From assembly GCF_048544455.1 (NCBI RefSeq), contig NC_133536.1, positions 41,350,152-41,414,151 on the forward strand: a stretch of DNA of 64,000 bases, read 5' to 3'. Below are positions 20,024 through 31,648 of the stretch, piece after piece (the first letter of the stretch is position 1; every line of letters begins with the position of its first letter). The translations under genes were made by a program, and so were the position numbers. The notes under the pieces were generated by a model, which made no database searches, was not told the DNA's origin, and was given only the letters and a program-made list of their open reading frames with translations. Origin of the DNA: Silene latifolia. Its lineage: Eukaryota > Streptophyta > Magnoliopsida > Caryophyllales > Caryophyllaceae.

Positions 20024-22735
20024 CATGTCTTCTGCTGATGTCGGTCCTAGTAACCGTGCGCCGGGGGGTTCCCCGTCGCGTCTTGATGAGGAGGAGATAC
20101 TAGACGCCATCCCGATAAGGTCTGGGGGCCCTAGGTCTCCTTCTCCCGAAGTTGATCCAAAAGCTTTGGAGGATTGGGAGGATGATGATGTTGATGATGA
20201 CGATGATGATGCTGAAAGGGCTCATCCTAATGAGGAGAGGTCGTACGTCATGGATCACGGCGACGCCTGTAAGGTCTGCCCTGACCGCGCTTGGACCCAC
20301 AAATTTGCCAGCTGTTCTGGTCCTGACGTTTTCGAACGTCACTTCTCCTTCGGCAGAGAGTATAGTATTGTAATTCCTGAGGAAGGTCAGGCGGTCTGTT
20401 GCCCTCCTCCGGGCTGCATCGGCGTATACATCAGACACCTGGAGTATGGGCTCCGGTTTCCTCTGAATGAACACGTTATGGCCATAATTAAAGCCATGAA
20501 CGTCGCCGTGGCCCAACTGCACCCGTTGGCCATTAGGACTATAGTCGGCTTTGTGTGGCTCTGCCTTTTCAAGGGGGAGGTCCCGACGGTGAACTTATTC
20601 CGCCGGATTCATTGTCTTCGGCCGTCGGCCCCTGGTCGCGTTGGGTGGTACAGCGTGCAGACGGAGCCGGGTTACGTCTCCGTTGATAAGCTTTCTTCCT
20701 GCAAGGACTGGAAAGATCGGTGGGTGTACGTTGAGGTTCCGGAGGATTACCTTGCCGGTCCTTCCAAAGACCAAGTCAATTTGCGGTGCGAGACTGAGGC
20801 GGAGCATGACAAATGGGTCTCCCGGAGTAAGCTTAATATGGACGCCAGCAAGGTCCTTCTTAATGCGGATGAGAAGCGGGCGATGAGGCTGTTTGAGGCG
20901 GAGAAGAATGGGATGCCGAAGGGATGGATTCCCCCGACGCAGATCATTCTCCAGGATGAGCTGCTCTGCCACGTCGGCCTCATACCGGCCCTCGAACGGG
21001 GTGAGTGGGGTCGGTGTGAGGCCCATCTCTGCTTTTAATGTTTCTGTTATTTGAACTTTGATTTATTTCTTTCACTTGACTGTTGCTTCGTTTTCTTTGC
21101 AGATCATTTTGGCCCGGACCTGTCAGAGGATATCCTTAGGAGAATGGGGCTTGCCAAGGACAAGTCAGTTGTTGATATGCATCCTAAGGCCCTGGCTCGT
21201 GATCGCAGAACGCCGCCGAATGATCTCATGGATCGGCGGTGAAGGGCTTAAATGTGGCGGTGGCCCCAGCAAAGGTTGCTTTGGTAACATGCCGCGCCGA
21301 ACGCGGAAAACAAAGTCTTCGGCGGCGACGGCGTCGACATCGGGCCCACCTCCCATCCCTTCAGTCCAGAAAGAGACGGTGGAGGTCGTTGATATTACCG
21401 CCGAGGAGGTGGTCACCTTGGCAGTGGAAACCCCTCTCTTCCGTAAGAGGAAAGAGCCTACCGCTGCCGCTGATGCTTCTGCTGCTACTGCTGCCGGTGA
21501 AGAAATGCGACCTCTGACCAAGAAGGCCAAGCATGGTACAGATCTATCCTGTGGCTCAGACTTAGCCGGTTCATTAGGCGTTCCTGATGACAGGCTCTCT
21601 GGTATGTCCATGTATGTTGACACGGATGCTTTAATTGAATTTTTTGTAGATCAACCGCCGTCGTCTACCGGGCATGCTTTTGAACGGCGTGCTGAGAAGA
21701 AAACTGCGCAGGCAAGTGGTCAAGATGCCACTGTTGTCACCTCCTTCCCGAAGCCTACCCCCTTCCAGATTAAGTCGGAGGGCCCTAAGTTTGGCCAGGT
21801 TGCTGTCGAAGTGAGCTGATACGGCCGGTGCTCTTATTGTGGAGCAAGAGAAGGCCATTGTTGAAGCTGCCCCACAGCTCGAGCGGCTCAGGCTTGAACT
21901 CGACGCTGCGAACAAGGAAGCTGAGAGAGCCAAGGCTGAGGCAAGAGGCGTCCGTCTTGAGAGAAAACTCGGGGAGGACGCTGAACAGCAAAGCGATCCT
22001 TCTTTGAGAGAGCCAAGGCTGAGGCTGCGGCGGCTGAAGCTGCTAAGCTGCTGGAGGGGCGTGACCACCTTCAGAAAGTCACCGACTTTAATGCTAAGCA
22101 GAGGAAGGAATGGAGGTCCAGGTTTCAGGCCCAGGGGAAGGTGGTTCGGAATAAGGATGCTATCATCGCCCAAAGGGAGGAGGACATTGAGATGCTCCAA
22201 CGCGAGATTCTTCCTAACATGTGTGCCCAATACCGGGACCTGGCCGAGGAAGCCGCCAGGGAAGTGATTGGGGAGCTCTTTCCTCTTGATGGCTCCTTTC
22301 CGTGGCCAAAATTTGACGAGATGCTTGATGACAAGCTTGAAGCTAAGGAGAAGGCCGCGGAGGAGAAGGCCAAGGAGGAGGCAAGGGTGAAGAAGGAGGA
22401 AGAGGTGGCCGCGGAGAAGGCGACCCTTCTTTGAGAAGGCTAAGGCGGCCAAGGAGGAAGCCGAGAGGATAAAGGCAGCTGAGGCTGCTGAGGCTGAGGC
22501 TGCCAAGAAAGCTGAGGCTGAGGCTGAGGCTGCCAAGAAAGCTGAGGCTGCCAAGACAGCTTCTGGGTCGCCCACCAAAGACGATGTTGCTAACGTTGCT
22601 GATGGCAAGCAAAGAACGAGGCATAGGGAGACGGGCGGTCGTCACCAGGCTCACCCGGCATCTCGGATAGCTTCAGCTGTTCGGGGGCCAATTATTAAGC
22701 CTTTCCTCCCTGCCATCTTTTGGCGCTTCAACTGA
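20024..22735 (+). CDS. Antisense ORF (aORF) of the Tat/Retand element, body B
   Basis: It starts at ATG 20024 and reads without a stop to 21000, where G|GTGAGT is a good splice donor; the acceptor TTTGCAG ends at 21102, giving a 102-bp intron and an in-frame join. Exon 1 has a D-rich acidic run near residues 50-62 and a conserved region resembling the Pfam family Transposase_28 ('putative gypsy type transposon'), known from Tat antisense ORFs. Exon 2 has a basic, nuclear-signal-like segment (RRTRKTK near 21294; RKRKEP near 21445) and a long A/E/K coiled coil (22141-22560). It ends at TGA 22735. Frame breaks lie at 21235 (one extra G), near 21820, 22000-22130 and 22432. Its function is unknown; it is not part of gag-pol and may bind DNA or partner proteins. 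Confidence 0.75.
21001..21102 (+). other. Intron of the antisense gene, body B
   Basis: GTGAGT donor, T-rich tract and TTTGCAG acceptor. Splicing joins the ERG-less upstream codon to DHFGPDL in frame, whereas the unspliced frame stops at 21038. Body A keeps the same donor and acceptor (about 10750 and 10850). Confidence 0.7.
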
Positions 22736-22856
22736 TATGTCTGTAACCTTTTGCTTTTCTTTTCCTTGTATTTTGTAAAACTTTGGTAGGTTGTGTTTTG
22801 GCTTATCCCTATGGGGACGGCCATCGTCTGTATTCTCCTTACTTGTAATATTTTTT

Positions 22857-22862
22857 AATAAA
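22857..22862 (+). terminator. Polyadenylation signal of the antisense gene, body B
   Basis: AATAAA 122 bp after the antisense stop, same spacing as in body A. Confidence 0.6.
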
Positions 22863-22914
22863 GCTTGTTTATTGGCCTTTGGCTTTGGCCGGGGCTTTGA
22901 TCACAATTCTTCAC

Positions 22915-23290
22915 TTGTCTTCTTGCGTTATTAATTGAGCGCTTTTTTGTTTTTACCTTCGGCCTGGCCGAGGCAGTTAGAATGCGCATCTCAACTGTGT
23001 TTAACGTCTTTTTCTTTAACCATGTTAGCATGTTGGTCGCTTCCTCTTTCACTCTCGGTCTGGCCGAGGCGTCCGATTTGCGTTTCCAACCGTCGTTGTA
23101 AACATGTTAGCGTATCGACCGTTGTGTCCCCTGCCAGGCCTTCGGTTGGCCGAGGCGGCTAGAGGTTACGGCTCGACAGCGTTTGTATCTGTAGACATAT
23201 TGATCGCTTCCTCAGCCAGGCCTTCGGTTGGCCGAGGCGGCTAGAATTGCGTCTCAACTGTACTTATACGTTTCTAAGGCATGTTGGTCG
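22915..23290. repeat. GGCCGAGGC palindromic spacer repeats, body B
   Basis: Same loose tandem hairpin repeats as in body A (12640-13010), between the poly(A) signal of the antisense gene and the end of gag-pol. It probably serves as an intergenic spacer or as terminators for convergent transcripts. Confidence 0.55.
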
Positions 23291-23485
23291 CTTTCGCGAG
23301 TATCAACTGCGCTGGTAGTGACTGCCGCGGCGTCTACTCCTTGGAGTGACTGCCCGGCTTGGGCCGTGGCGTCTACCTAGATATGACTACGGGGGGGAAC
23401 ATACACTGATGGAAAACTTGGATGATCCTTTATTAGGTATAAACACACGCCGGGGTGCCAAAAATTGTTTTGGACACCTCCGCCG

Positions 23486-26400
23486 CTATACAAAGTATTT
23501 CCTGAGATTGTCAGTGTACCAATGGCTCATCAAAGGCACGCCCTCCATGTCTGTCAGCCGGTATGTACCCGGCCTCATCTCTTCAACCACTTTGTAGGGA
23601 CCCTCCCAGTTAGCCGTCAATTTACCATGAATGTTTCCTTTGTTGGTGGCGGCCGACTTTCTTAGGACTAGGTCCCCTACTTTTAAGTCCCTTTTGTGGA
23701 CTCTTTGGTTGTAGGCTCTTCTCATTCGGTTTTGGTATACTGCCAAGTTGAGGCGTGCTGTATCTCGGCTTTCTTCGACCAGGTCTAGGGAGGCTCTTAG
23801 ACCTTCCTCATTTTCAACCGGGTTAAAGGTGGCCGTTCTTGAATGTGGGCATCGTTGCTTCAATTGGCAGGACTGCTTCGGACCCGTAGACTAAGTGGAA
23901 TGGACTGTACCCCGTTGCTTCTTTCTCCGTGGTGCGAAGTGACCACAGGACGCCGGGTAGTTCATCGGCCCATCTTCCCTTTAGGTCTTCAACTGTCTTC
24001 TTCAGACCGTTGAGGATTGTTTTATTGGCTGCCTCTGCCTGTCCGTTGCTCTGTGGGTGGCAGACGGAGGAGTATGCAAATTTGATACCAAGTTCCTCCA
24101 ACCAGTTCATTATTGTGTCGCTCCAAAACTCTCGGCCGTGGTCAAATACCATGACTTGGGGTAACCCAAAACGAGTTATGACATTTTCCCATATTACCTT
24201 TCTTACGGCCGCCGTGGTCTTGGCAGGTACCGCTACAGCTTCAACCCATTTGGTGAAGTAGTCAACGGCGACAATCAAATACTTTCTTCCTCCGGATGCC
24301 GTTGGGAACGGCCCTAGTAGATCCATCCCCCACTGTGCAAAAGGAAGGGGACTAAGTACCGACTGCAGGTCTCTGGAAGGTGCATGTATCACCGGAGCAT
24401 GCATTTGACAGTTGTTGCACTTTTTGGTTTTGGCTCTGGAATCCTCAAGCATGGTGGGCCAGAAGTAGCCGGCTCGGAGAGCTTTGTGGGCTAGCGTTCT
24501 TGCCCCCATGTGATGACCACAGATGCCTTCGTGAATTTCTGTCAGTATTAGCTCCGCGTCGGCTGGGCCGACACATTTTAAGAGTGGCCTTATCACGGAC
24601 CTCCTGTACAATTCTCCTTCAAACACCAAGTACCTTGCTGCGATCCTCTTTATCTTCTGTGAGAGACTGCGGTCCTCCGATAACTCATTCATCAGTTTGT
24701 ATTTCATTATCGGAGTCATCCACGTCGTCTCAGCCTCTATGTCGCCTACCATGCCGACGGTCTCAGAAATGCTTTTGGTATTCTGATGTCCACCAAAGAC
24801 GGTTCGACCGACATTCTTGATGGTTGAACTGGCAAGCTTTGAGAGAGCGTCGGCTCGGTTGTTCTCGGACACACAGGAATGCATTGTATCTGAAAAGATT
24901 TCAATTTTGAAGTGTCAGCTTTTACCCTTTCCAGGTATCTTACCATTCCGTCGTCTCGAGTCTCGTACTCTCCTCTGATTTGATTAGCCACTAAAAGTGA
25001 ATCTGTTTTCAAAATGATGTGTTCTGCACCGGCAGCTCTAGCTAACTCGACTCCAGTTATCACCGCCTCGTACTCGGACTCGTTGTTTGAGGCCGGGAAG
25101 GTAAATTTCAAGGCGTATTCAAACTCGTCCCCGTTTGAACTGATGATAAGTATGCCGGCTCTGAGTACATTTGCCGTGGAGGACCCTTCGGTGTATACTT
25201 CCCATACTCCGGGGTTTTGCTCTTCTTGATATGTGCACTCGGCCAGGAAATCTGCAAGTGCCTGTCCCTTTATCGAGGGCCTCGGCTTGTATTGAATGTC
25301 GAAGCCGGATAGCTCTCGCCCATTTGATGAGCTCCGCGGATTGCTCAAATTTTTCCAATGCTTTCTCCAACGGTTGGTCGGTTAGGACCGTCACGGGATG
25401 TGCGTCGAAGTAAGGCTTCGATTTCCTTGCGGCAACGACGACGAGAATGCTTGCTTTTTCAATCGGTGGGTAATTCCTTTCGGCGGGCAACATTGTATGG
25501 CTGACAAAGTAGATTGGGTGTTGCTGTTTGTCTTCTTCTCTGATGATCACGGCACTGACCGTGGCCGAGGTAACTGCTATGTATAGATATAGTGTCTCCC
25601 CCAGCATCGTCCTGGACAGGGTTGGGAGTGTTTGAAGATGAGGTTTCAGTTGCTTGAAAGCTGTGCTCTGTTCCTCCCCCCAGCTGATGTCCTTATTTCC
25701 CTTTAACACTTTGAAGAATGGGGTGCTCTTGTCGGCTGACCGAGAGATAAAACGGGCTAAAGCCGCCATCCTCCCGGTCAACATCATAACCTCTTTTCTA
25801 TTCCTCGGCTCCGGCAGGTCCAGTATTGCTTGGACGTTTTCTGGATTGGCATCAATTCCCCTGGCGCTGACAAGCACGCCGAGGAACTTACCTGACCGGA
25901 CACCGAAGTTGCATTTCATTGGGTTAAGTTTCATCTTGTATTTCCTTAGTGAACAAAATGTCTTGTGTAAATCGGCTAAGTGCTCGCTGTCAGACTTGCT
26001 TTTTACAATAGCATCGTCGACGTAAGCCTCAATGTTCCGCCCTTTTTTATTTTGGAACACTTTGTCCACCAGTCTTGTGTAAGTTGCGCCGGCGTTCTTC
26101 AAACCGAACGACATCATTTTATACATGTACGTGCCGTTACCGGTGATGAATGCGCATTTAGGCATGTCTTATTCGGCCATGAATACCTGATGATACCCTG
26201 AGAAGGCGTCCAAAGAGCTCAAGATAGTGTAGCTGCCGTGGCGTCGATTAAACTATCTATTCGAGGCAAGGGATAGCAATCTTTGGGGCACGCTTTATTA
26301 AGATTGGTAAAATCTACACACATCCTCCACGCCCCCGATGATTTCTTCACCATTACAACGTTAGCTAACCACTCAGGATAAGTACAAGGCATGATAAAGC

Positions 26401-28983
26401 CCGCCGCTAGTAATTTATCTACCTCGGCCTTGATGGCTTCATCTTTCTCGGCTGAGGAGTTCCTCATCTTCTGCTTGATAGGGCGAGCGGTGGAGAGTAC
26501 GTTCAGTTTGTGAACAATTACCTTCCGGCTCACGCCTGGCATCTCGGCTGCTGAGTAAGCAAAGACGTCTTTGTTCTTCCTCAGCAGGTCTAGGAGAGCG
26601 GCTCTGAATTTTGGCTCCAGGTTGACACCGACAGTTACGGTGCACCCTGGGTCAATTTCCACTTCTTCGGTCTCGGCTCCTTCGACCATGCCGACGGTCG
26701 CATCCATGAGGTCGCCCTCGTGTTGTAGGGATGGGCTCTTCCCCTTCTCTGACTTCTTCGCCACTTTGAGGGATTGCATGTTGCACCCTCTGGCAGATAT
26801 CTGGATGTTGACCACTTCGTCTTTCTCATCCTTTGAGACGAGTTTATGCACTTCCCCCCGGTCCGAGACATATATCAGTGTCAGGGCCCGGATGGACATT
26901 ACTGCATCGGCCTCGCTCAGAGTGACTCGGCCTATGAGAACGTTGTAGGCGGACGAGCCGTCAATGACCACGAACTCAGATAGGACATTCTTAGCCGCAT
27001 TCCCCTCGCCGAACATCACTGGCAGCCTGATTGACCCCAGGGGTACCAGTACTCCGGAAAAAGCTGTACAACGGATTGGTGCGGGGGCTCAAGTCTTGAC
27101 CTTGAGGCCGAGGTTGAGAAAGCACTCCCTGAACATGATGTTCGTGTAGGCGCTGTGTCAATCGGCACCTCTTGACCAGGTGGTTGGATATGTCCAAGTG
27201 GACTACAAGTGGGTCGCTGTGAGGGGCGATGACTCCCTCGTAGTCCTTCTTTCCAATAGTCATATCGGGGATGTTGGAAGTGGGGATCGCTGTTTTGGGC
27301 ACAAAGTTGATGGCCTGATACAGCTCGTTCAGGTGCCGTTTGTGCCCATGAGCGGACCCACCGTTCTCGTTGCCCCCGATGACAACATGGATTACTCCTA
27401 TCTGTTCAAAGACGGATTTCTTATTTGAGCCGCCGGCATCAGTCTTTTGGCCTTTGGCAACATATTTGCCGAGGCTCCCCTTCCGGATCAGCTCTTCAAT
27501 GGCATTCTTCAGATGCCGGCAGTTGTCAGTTAAGTGGCCGGTGTGGCCATGGTACTCACGATCGGCTCGTGTCACCGTCCCCCTCGCCTTGGGAGGCCTT
27601 TCCCACTTCGACCCTCGTTCTTGCTCGGGCGAAGACCTCGGCGCGGATACGACTAAGGGGTGTGGCCATTGAACCGCTTTTGGTAGTACGGTCCCGAACT
27701 CCCCGCGCCCGCCGAGTTCTCATTTCCCGGCAGATCTGTCGACCGTGACCTATTATTGTCACGGCGTCCTTCATCCGGTTTGTCCTCCCGGCGCTCTTTC
27801 TCTCTCGAGTGCCCGGCCTCGCTGGGCCTACCCGAGTTTTTGTGGTAGTCCTCCACCTTTATGTCCTGGTCGGCCATCTTCCTGGCGGAGTCTAGGTGCA
27901 AGCCGCCGCACTTGATGAGCTCATTTTTTAAGTCTCCTCTCGGGAGGCCTTTCATCGCCAGTCGAAGGCCGCCGATTCATTGCTCACTCACGAATCTGCT
28001 GAACCTTGGCGTCGAACCTCTTCACATAACTCTGGAGAGACTCGCCTCCCTCCTGTCTGATAGTCAGGAGGTCCGATGTCTCGACGGCCCTCCTCTTGTT
28101 GCAAGAATACTGGGCCAAAAATGTGTCCCTTAGGTCGGCATAACAGTATACCGACCCATCGGGTAGCCCCTTGTACCAACTTTGTGCCATCCCATGCAGA
28201 GTCGTTGGGAAGACTCGGCACCAAACCTCATCGGGTTGCTCCCATACTGACATGTAAGACTCGAAAGCTTCGGCGTGGTCGGTTGGGCCGCCTTCTCCTT
28301 TGTATGATATGGGTGGCAACTTTAGCTTAGTCGGCACCGGGACCTCTAGGACATAGGCATCGAGGGGCCGTCTGACCACGTGTCGAATGACACGCGGCGA
28401 TCGGCTCCTCACATTCTTAGTCCGGCTTCTCTCCCCGTGGCGGGAAGGGCTTCTTCTCCGACTCTGGTGAGTCGGGCTTCTTCTCCGACTCTGGTGAGTC
28501 GGGCTTCTTCTCCGACTCGGTGAGTCGGACTTCTTCGCTCCTCCTGGGGCGCGGCCTCGTCGGTGCTGCGGCGACGCTGTCCTCCCGCGAGTGCGAGAAG
28601 GACTTAGGTCTACCACTTGCGCTCTGGGCTCCCCCGGTGTCTTGACAGGGTCAGCTTCCTCCAATGCTTCGTTCAAGTTTCTCGGAGTCACATTTTGGGC
28701 CCTGGTCTCCTGTGCGAGTGCCGCCGCTCTTGTCGTTGTGACAGTGTGAGTCGGCGTGCCACCCATTAGGTCCAGGAGTAGCTTCAGCTTAGCTGCATCA
28801 ACCACATGTCCCATGATGGTGACTTGGTCGGCGGGCAGCGGCGTATCTGGTATTATTGGCATCCCGTACGCCGGTTGAATTACTCGGCCGGTGGAGGGCT
28901 GCACGACCCCAGAATTGTGGACGGTATCATCTTGGCAGAATTCGGTTTCGTCGATCCACAATTGCTTCTGGCTGTTTTGACAT
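23486..28983 (-). pseudogene. gag-pol polyprotein gene of body B, several frameshifts
   Basis: The likely start is ATG 28983. Open stretches on the minus strand: gag N-terminus and core (28961-27984) with three tandem PTHQSRRRS units; gag (27955-27653); zinc knuckle region (27575-26991); protease to RT (27019-26219); RT with YVDD, then the first RNase H (26165-25119); archaeal-type RNase H (25348-24746); integrase (24884-23823) and its C-terminus (23863-23486). Near 26170 the RT frame is intact through LDAFSGYHQ but then meets a TAA where body A has GAA. Other breaks lie near 27960, 27620, 27020, 25330, 24870 and 23840. Regions broken here are often intact in body A and the reverse. Confidence 0.85.
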
Positions 28984-29061
28984 CTTCTTAGCTTGTTGGG
29001 TGGGTTTTTTTTTTGTGTTTTTTTTTTTTTAAGGGATTTGACTAGCTTCTAGTATCTGTTT

Positions 29062-29078
29062 CCCCACAGACGGCGCCA
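29062..29078 (-). other. Primer-binding site of body B
   Basis: TGGCGCCGTCTGTGGGG on the minus strand beside LTR3, the same site as in body A with one base changed. Confidence 0.7.
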
Positions 29079-29080
29079 AT

Positions 29081-29663
29081 TGTTCCGGGTGTAATTCCGA
29101 AGCAGTTATTTGTTACCACTCGTGGCTTGTAGAATGACGTCTTTGGTTGAATCCTTCTCTCGGTCTCTCCTGAAACAATGAACAAACTGAGGGCTCGGCT
29201 TTGGCCGAGCGTACTCACTCCGACGCTCAAGTCAGTGAACTTAAAGAGATAAGTTGTTGTTACATGGCGAAGTATATTTTGTAGAGAGATAAGGAAGATA
29301 TTACCAGATTATGAGGTGTTTAGGTTAAATTGTGGATCCTTTCCTCAATAAGGGTTGAGGAGTATTTATAGACTTTCACCTTTTGTCACGTAGTGGCCAA
29401 GTGGCTAGCAGGTGGAAAGACTGATCTACCCTCGGCCGAGGGACCCATGGCAGGCCGGCGGGCCCTGTTGACTCGCCGCCGAGGGGTCTTGGATATGAGT
29501 ACGCGGATTTGTGCCCCAGCTGGCTAGTTGTCCTAGCCGAGGCACAAGAGACAGGCCGACAGGCTGCGTCGGTTAGGCTGTCTAAGTCGTTGACTTGCTG
29601 TGGATATCTTTGACCTTGCTCAATATGTTGACTTGGTCAGCGGGTGCAGAATATGCCCCATCA
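29081..29663 (-). repeat. LTR3 (5' LTR of body B)
   Basis: 583 bp, TGTTCCGG...CCCCATCA, minus-strand TATA box at 29370-29363. Of the three LTRs it keeps the most CAG/CTG trinucleotides. Confidence 0.9.
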
Positions 29664-29668
29664 AAAAG
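29664..29668. other. Target-site duplication AAAAG (right)
   Basis: Matches 8533-8537 exactly. Confidence 0.85.
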
Positions 29669-29799
29669 AAAAAAACGTGTTTAATACGTTTATTTGCCGA
29701 TTTTTTAAATTTATTTAGGTTTTCCAGTCGATGTGCGTTAATTTCTAACATCTTTTAATTGGTTTAATGCAATGAGAGATCGAAATGTTGTTGACTTTT

Positions 29800-29925
29800 A
29801 GAGAAAATTGTTTAGAGAGAGAAAATACTGTAATTATGCAAAGGGCATTATCGTCTTTTGGAATGAAAACGTCGACGATATTTACTAAAACGTCGACGAT
29901 ATTTACAAATCGGGTTAATTAGCAA
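29800..29925. repeat. Right terminal inverted repeat of the split DNA element
   Basis: The reverse complement of 7822-7945, with GGGCATTATCGTC and a doubled AACGTCGACGATATTTAC unit. It closes the inverted-repeat element interrupted by the compound retrotransposon. Confidence 0.6.
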
Positions 29926-30614
29926 TAATTTCAACAACTTTATAGTAATTAATCTTTATCACCTTAAATATTAAACATAAACCTATTTCTAAATCATCTC
30001 CTTTCTTCCATTCGTACAACTGTACCTCTCTTTCTCTCAAACCTTCATGAAAAGCTATAGTAAAGAGTTATTTTTAAGGCAAAGGGAAGCTTTTCTCCAC
30101 ACTTTAGTTTGAGTACACCTTTAAACAAATAAAATTAATCTATTTTTTTGATTCAAAACTAATCCATTTATAGTATTTCGTTTTTACCTCACTTTAATGG
30201 TTTCGTGTAAATTGGTTATATTTGTCATAATGAAATTAAAAAAAATCAAAAATGGTGAAATTGTTTAAAGTATCAATTGATAGGCACAAGAATTTGTTAA
30301 TGACTATAATTCGAAACACGAGCTTATGGCACTAATTTGCTTTTAGTACTTTTCGTTGAAGGTTTTGTGTAACTTATTCACAATTTTAAATGATTTGGGA
30401 AAACAAAATAAACATAAAAAAGGATATATGATATCGGGTTGATTATAATATCTTTGATTTTCAGAATAGATGATTCTTCATTGTTTGTTTTCCTATATCG
30501 GGATTTAAAATACAATATTTACAGATTGGGATAAGAGGAACTGTTATTAACTTTACCTTTACATTTATCAATTGTTTTGTTTTTTCGTATAAAATCATCA
30601 AACATGGTTAACAT
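29926..30614. other. Intergenic spacer
   Basis: AT-rich DNA with no gene. Its last eight bases (30607-30614, GTTAACAT) are the left TSD of the hAT element. Confidence 0.5.
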
Positions 30615-31640
30615 CAGTGGCGGCTCTAGGAATTGAATAGAGGAGGTGCGGAAATTTTACAAAATCAAAAGACTTTTACGTGGCGGCGAAATCAATATTA
30701 ATATAATAAAATTTCATACATTCCACATACGTCTTAATTTCTTAAAGAATATCTTTTTTTAAAGGATTTTTTAATACGAAGCTATCAAACCGACGCAAAA
30801 TTAGAATAAAAAAAACATTTATTATATACCAAACAAATTATTCTTTTTGGTAATTTTTTTAATAATGATGTACATAATTATCAAGAATTTTATAATTACA
30901 ATACTAAAACTACTTGTTATATTAAAACTACTTGTTATATTAGGGAGAGAGTATTTAATTATTTATTAGGCCTATTTTGTACAATGATAATTGGAAAATA
31001 ATTAAAAGAGAAAAAAAAAACAAAAATTGTTGATTGTAGTAATCGAATCTACGACCTCTAGGTTAGAATAAATGCCTCTTACCACTAAACCAAACAAATA
31101 ATAATGAAATATATTGCACAATAATTTATTTATGGGAAAATGCACGCGGTGCCCTTGAAGTTTCGAATTTTGCCCGAAATACCCAATTTTTTGTTCCGGA
31201 AAAATTTAAGCGGCTATAGCTCATGTCTACGAATTCAGAAAGTGATAATTTTTTTTTCAAATCGATCATCTTTCCGAGAACTACGATTTGAAAAAAAAAT
31301 TGTCGTATTTGGATCCCGTGGCTAGGAGTTTTTGTACGTCAAAGTTTTTTTTACCGTACAAACTTTGAGTGACCATATCTCTTGGTCACGAATTCCAAAC
31401 ACGACAATTTTTTTTTCAAGTCGTAGGTCTCGAAAAGATAATCAATTTGAAAAAAAAAATCGTTACTTTCTGAGCTTGTAAACACGAGTTATAGCCTCTT
31501 AAAGATTTCCGGATCAAAAAATTGGGTATTTCGGGCAAAACATCAAAGTTCAAGGACACCGCGTGCATTTTCCGTTTATTTATTTCTGACTTAGAGGGGG
31601 TGCGGCTGCGCCCCCTGCACCCCCTCAAGAACCGCCTATG
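30615..31640. mobile_element. Non-autonomous hAT element
   Basis: It begins CAGTGGCGGCTCTAGG and ends GAACCGCCTATG, imperfect terminal inverted repeats of hAT type (CAG/TG-GGCGG). An exact 8-bp duplication GTTAACAT flanks it (30607-30614, 31641-31648), as expected for hAT. There is no transposase frame. A MULE-type MITE is nested in it. Confidence 0.85.
31134..31574. mobile_element. MULE-type MITE nested in the hAT element
   Basis: The 441 bp element has inverted ends GGGAAAATGCACGC / GCGTGCATTTTCCG extending about 50 bp, and an exact 9-bp duplication TTTATTTAT (31125-31133, 31575-31583), the Mutator-like size. No coding capacity. Confidence 0.85.
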
Positions 31641-31648
31641 GTTAACAT

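Larger units (their letters stand above)
8538..29663 (-). mobile_element. Compound Tat/Retand-like Ty3/gypsy retrotransposon, LTR-body-LTR-body-LTR
   Basis: Three LTRs (8538-9116, 18782-19372, 29081-29663) alternate with two near-identical bodies of about 9.7 kb. The gag-pol order on the minus strand (gag, protease, RT, RNase H, second RNase H, integrase) defines Ty3/gypsy; the RT motif KACPKD, the second archaeal-type RNase H and the antisense gene place it in the Tat/Retand branch. One AAAAG TSD flanks the outer LTRs. Unequal recombination between LTRs of sister copies would give this shared-LTR tandem, leaving a solo LTR as the other product. I call the left body A and the right body B. 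Confidence 0.9.
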
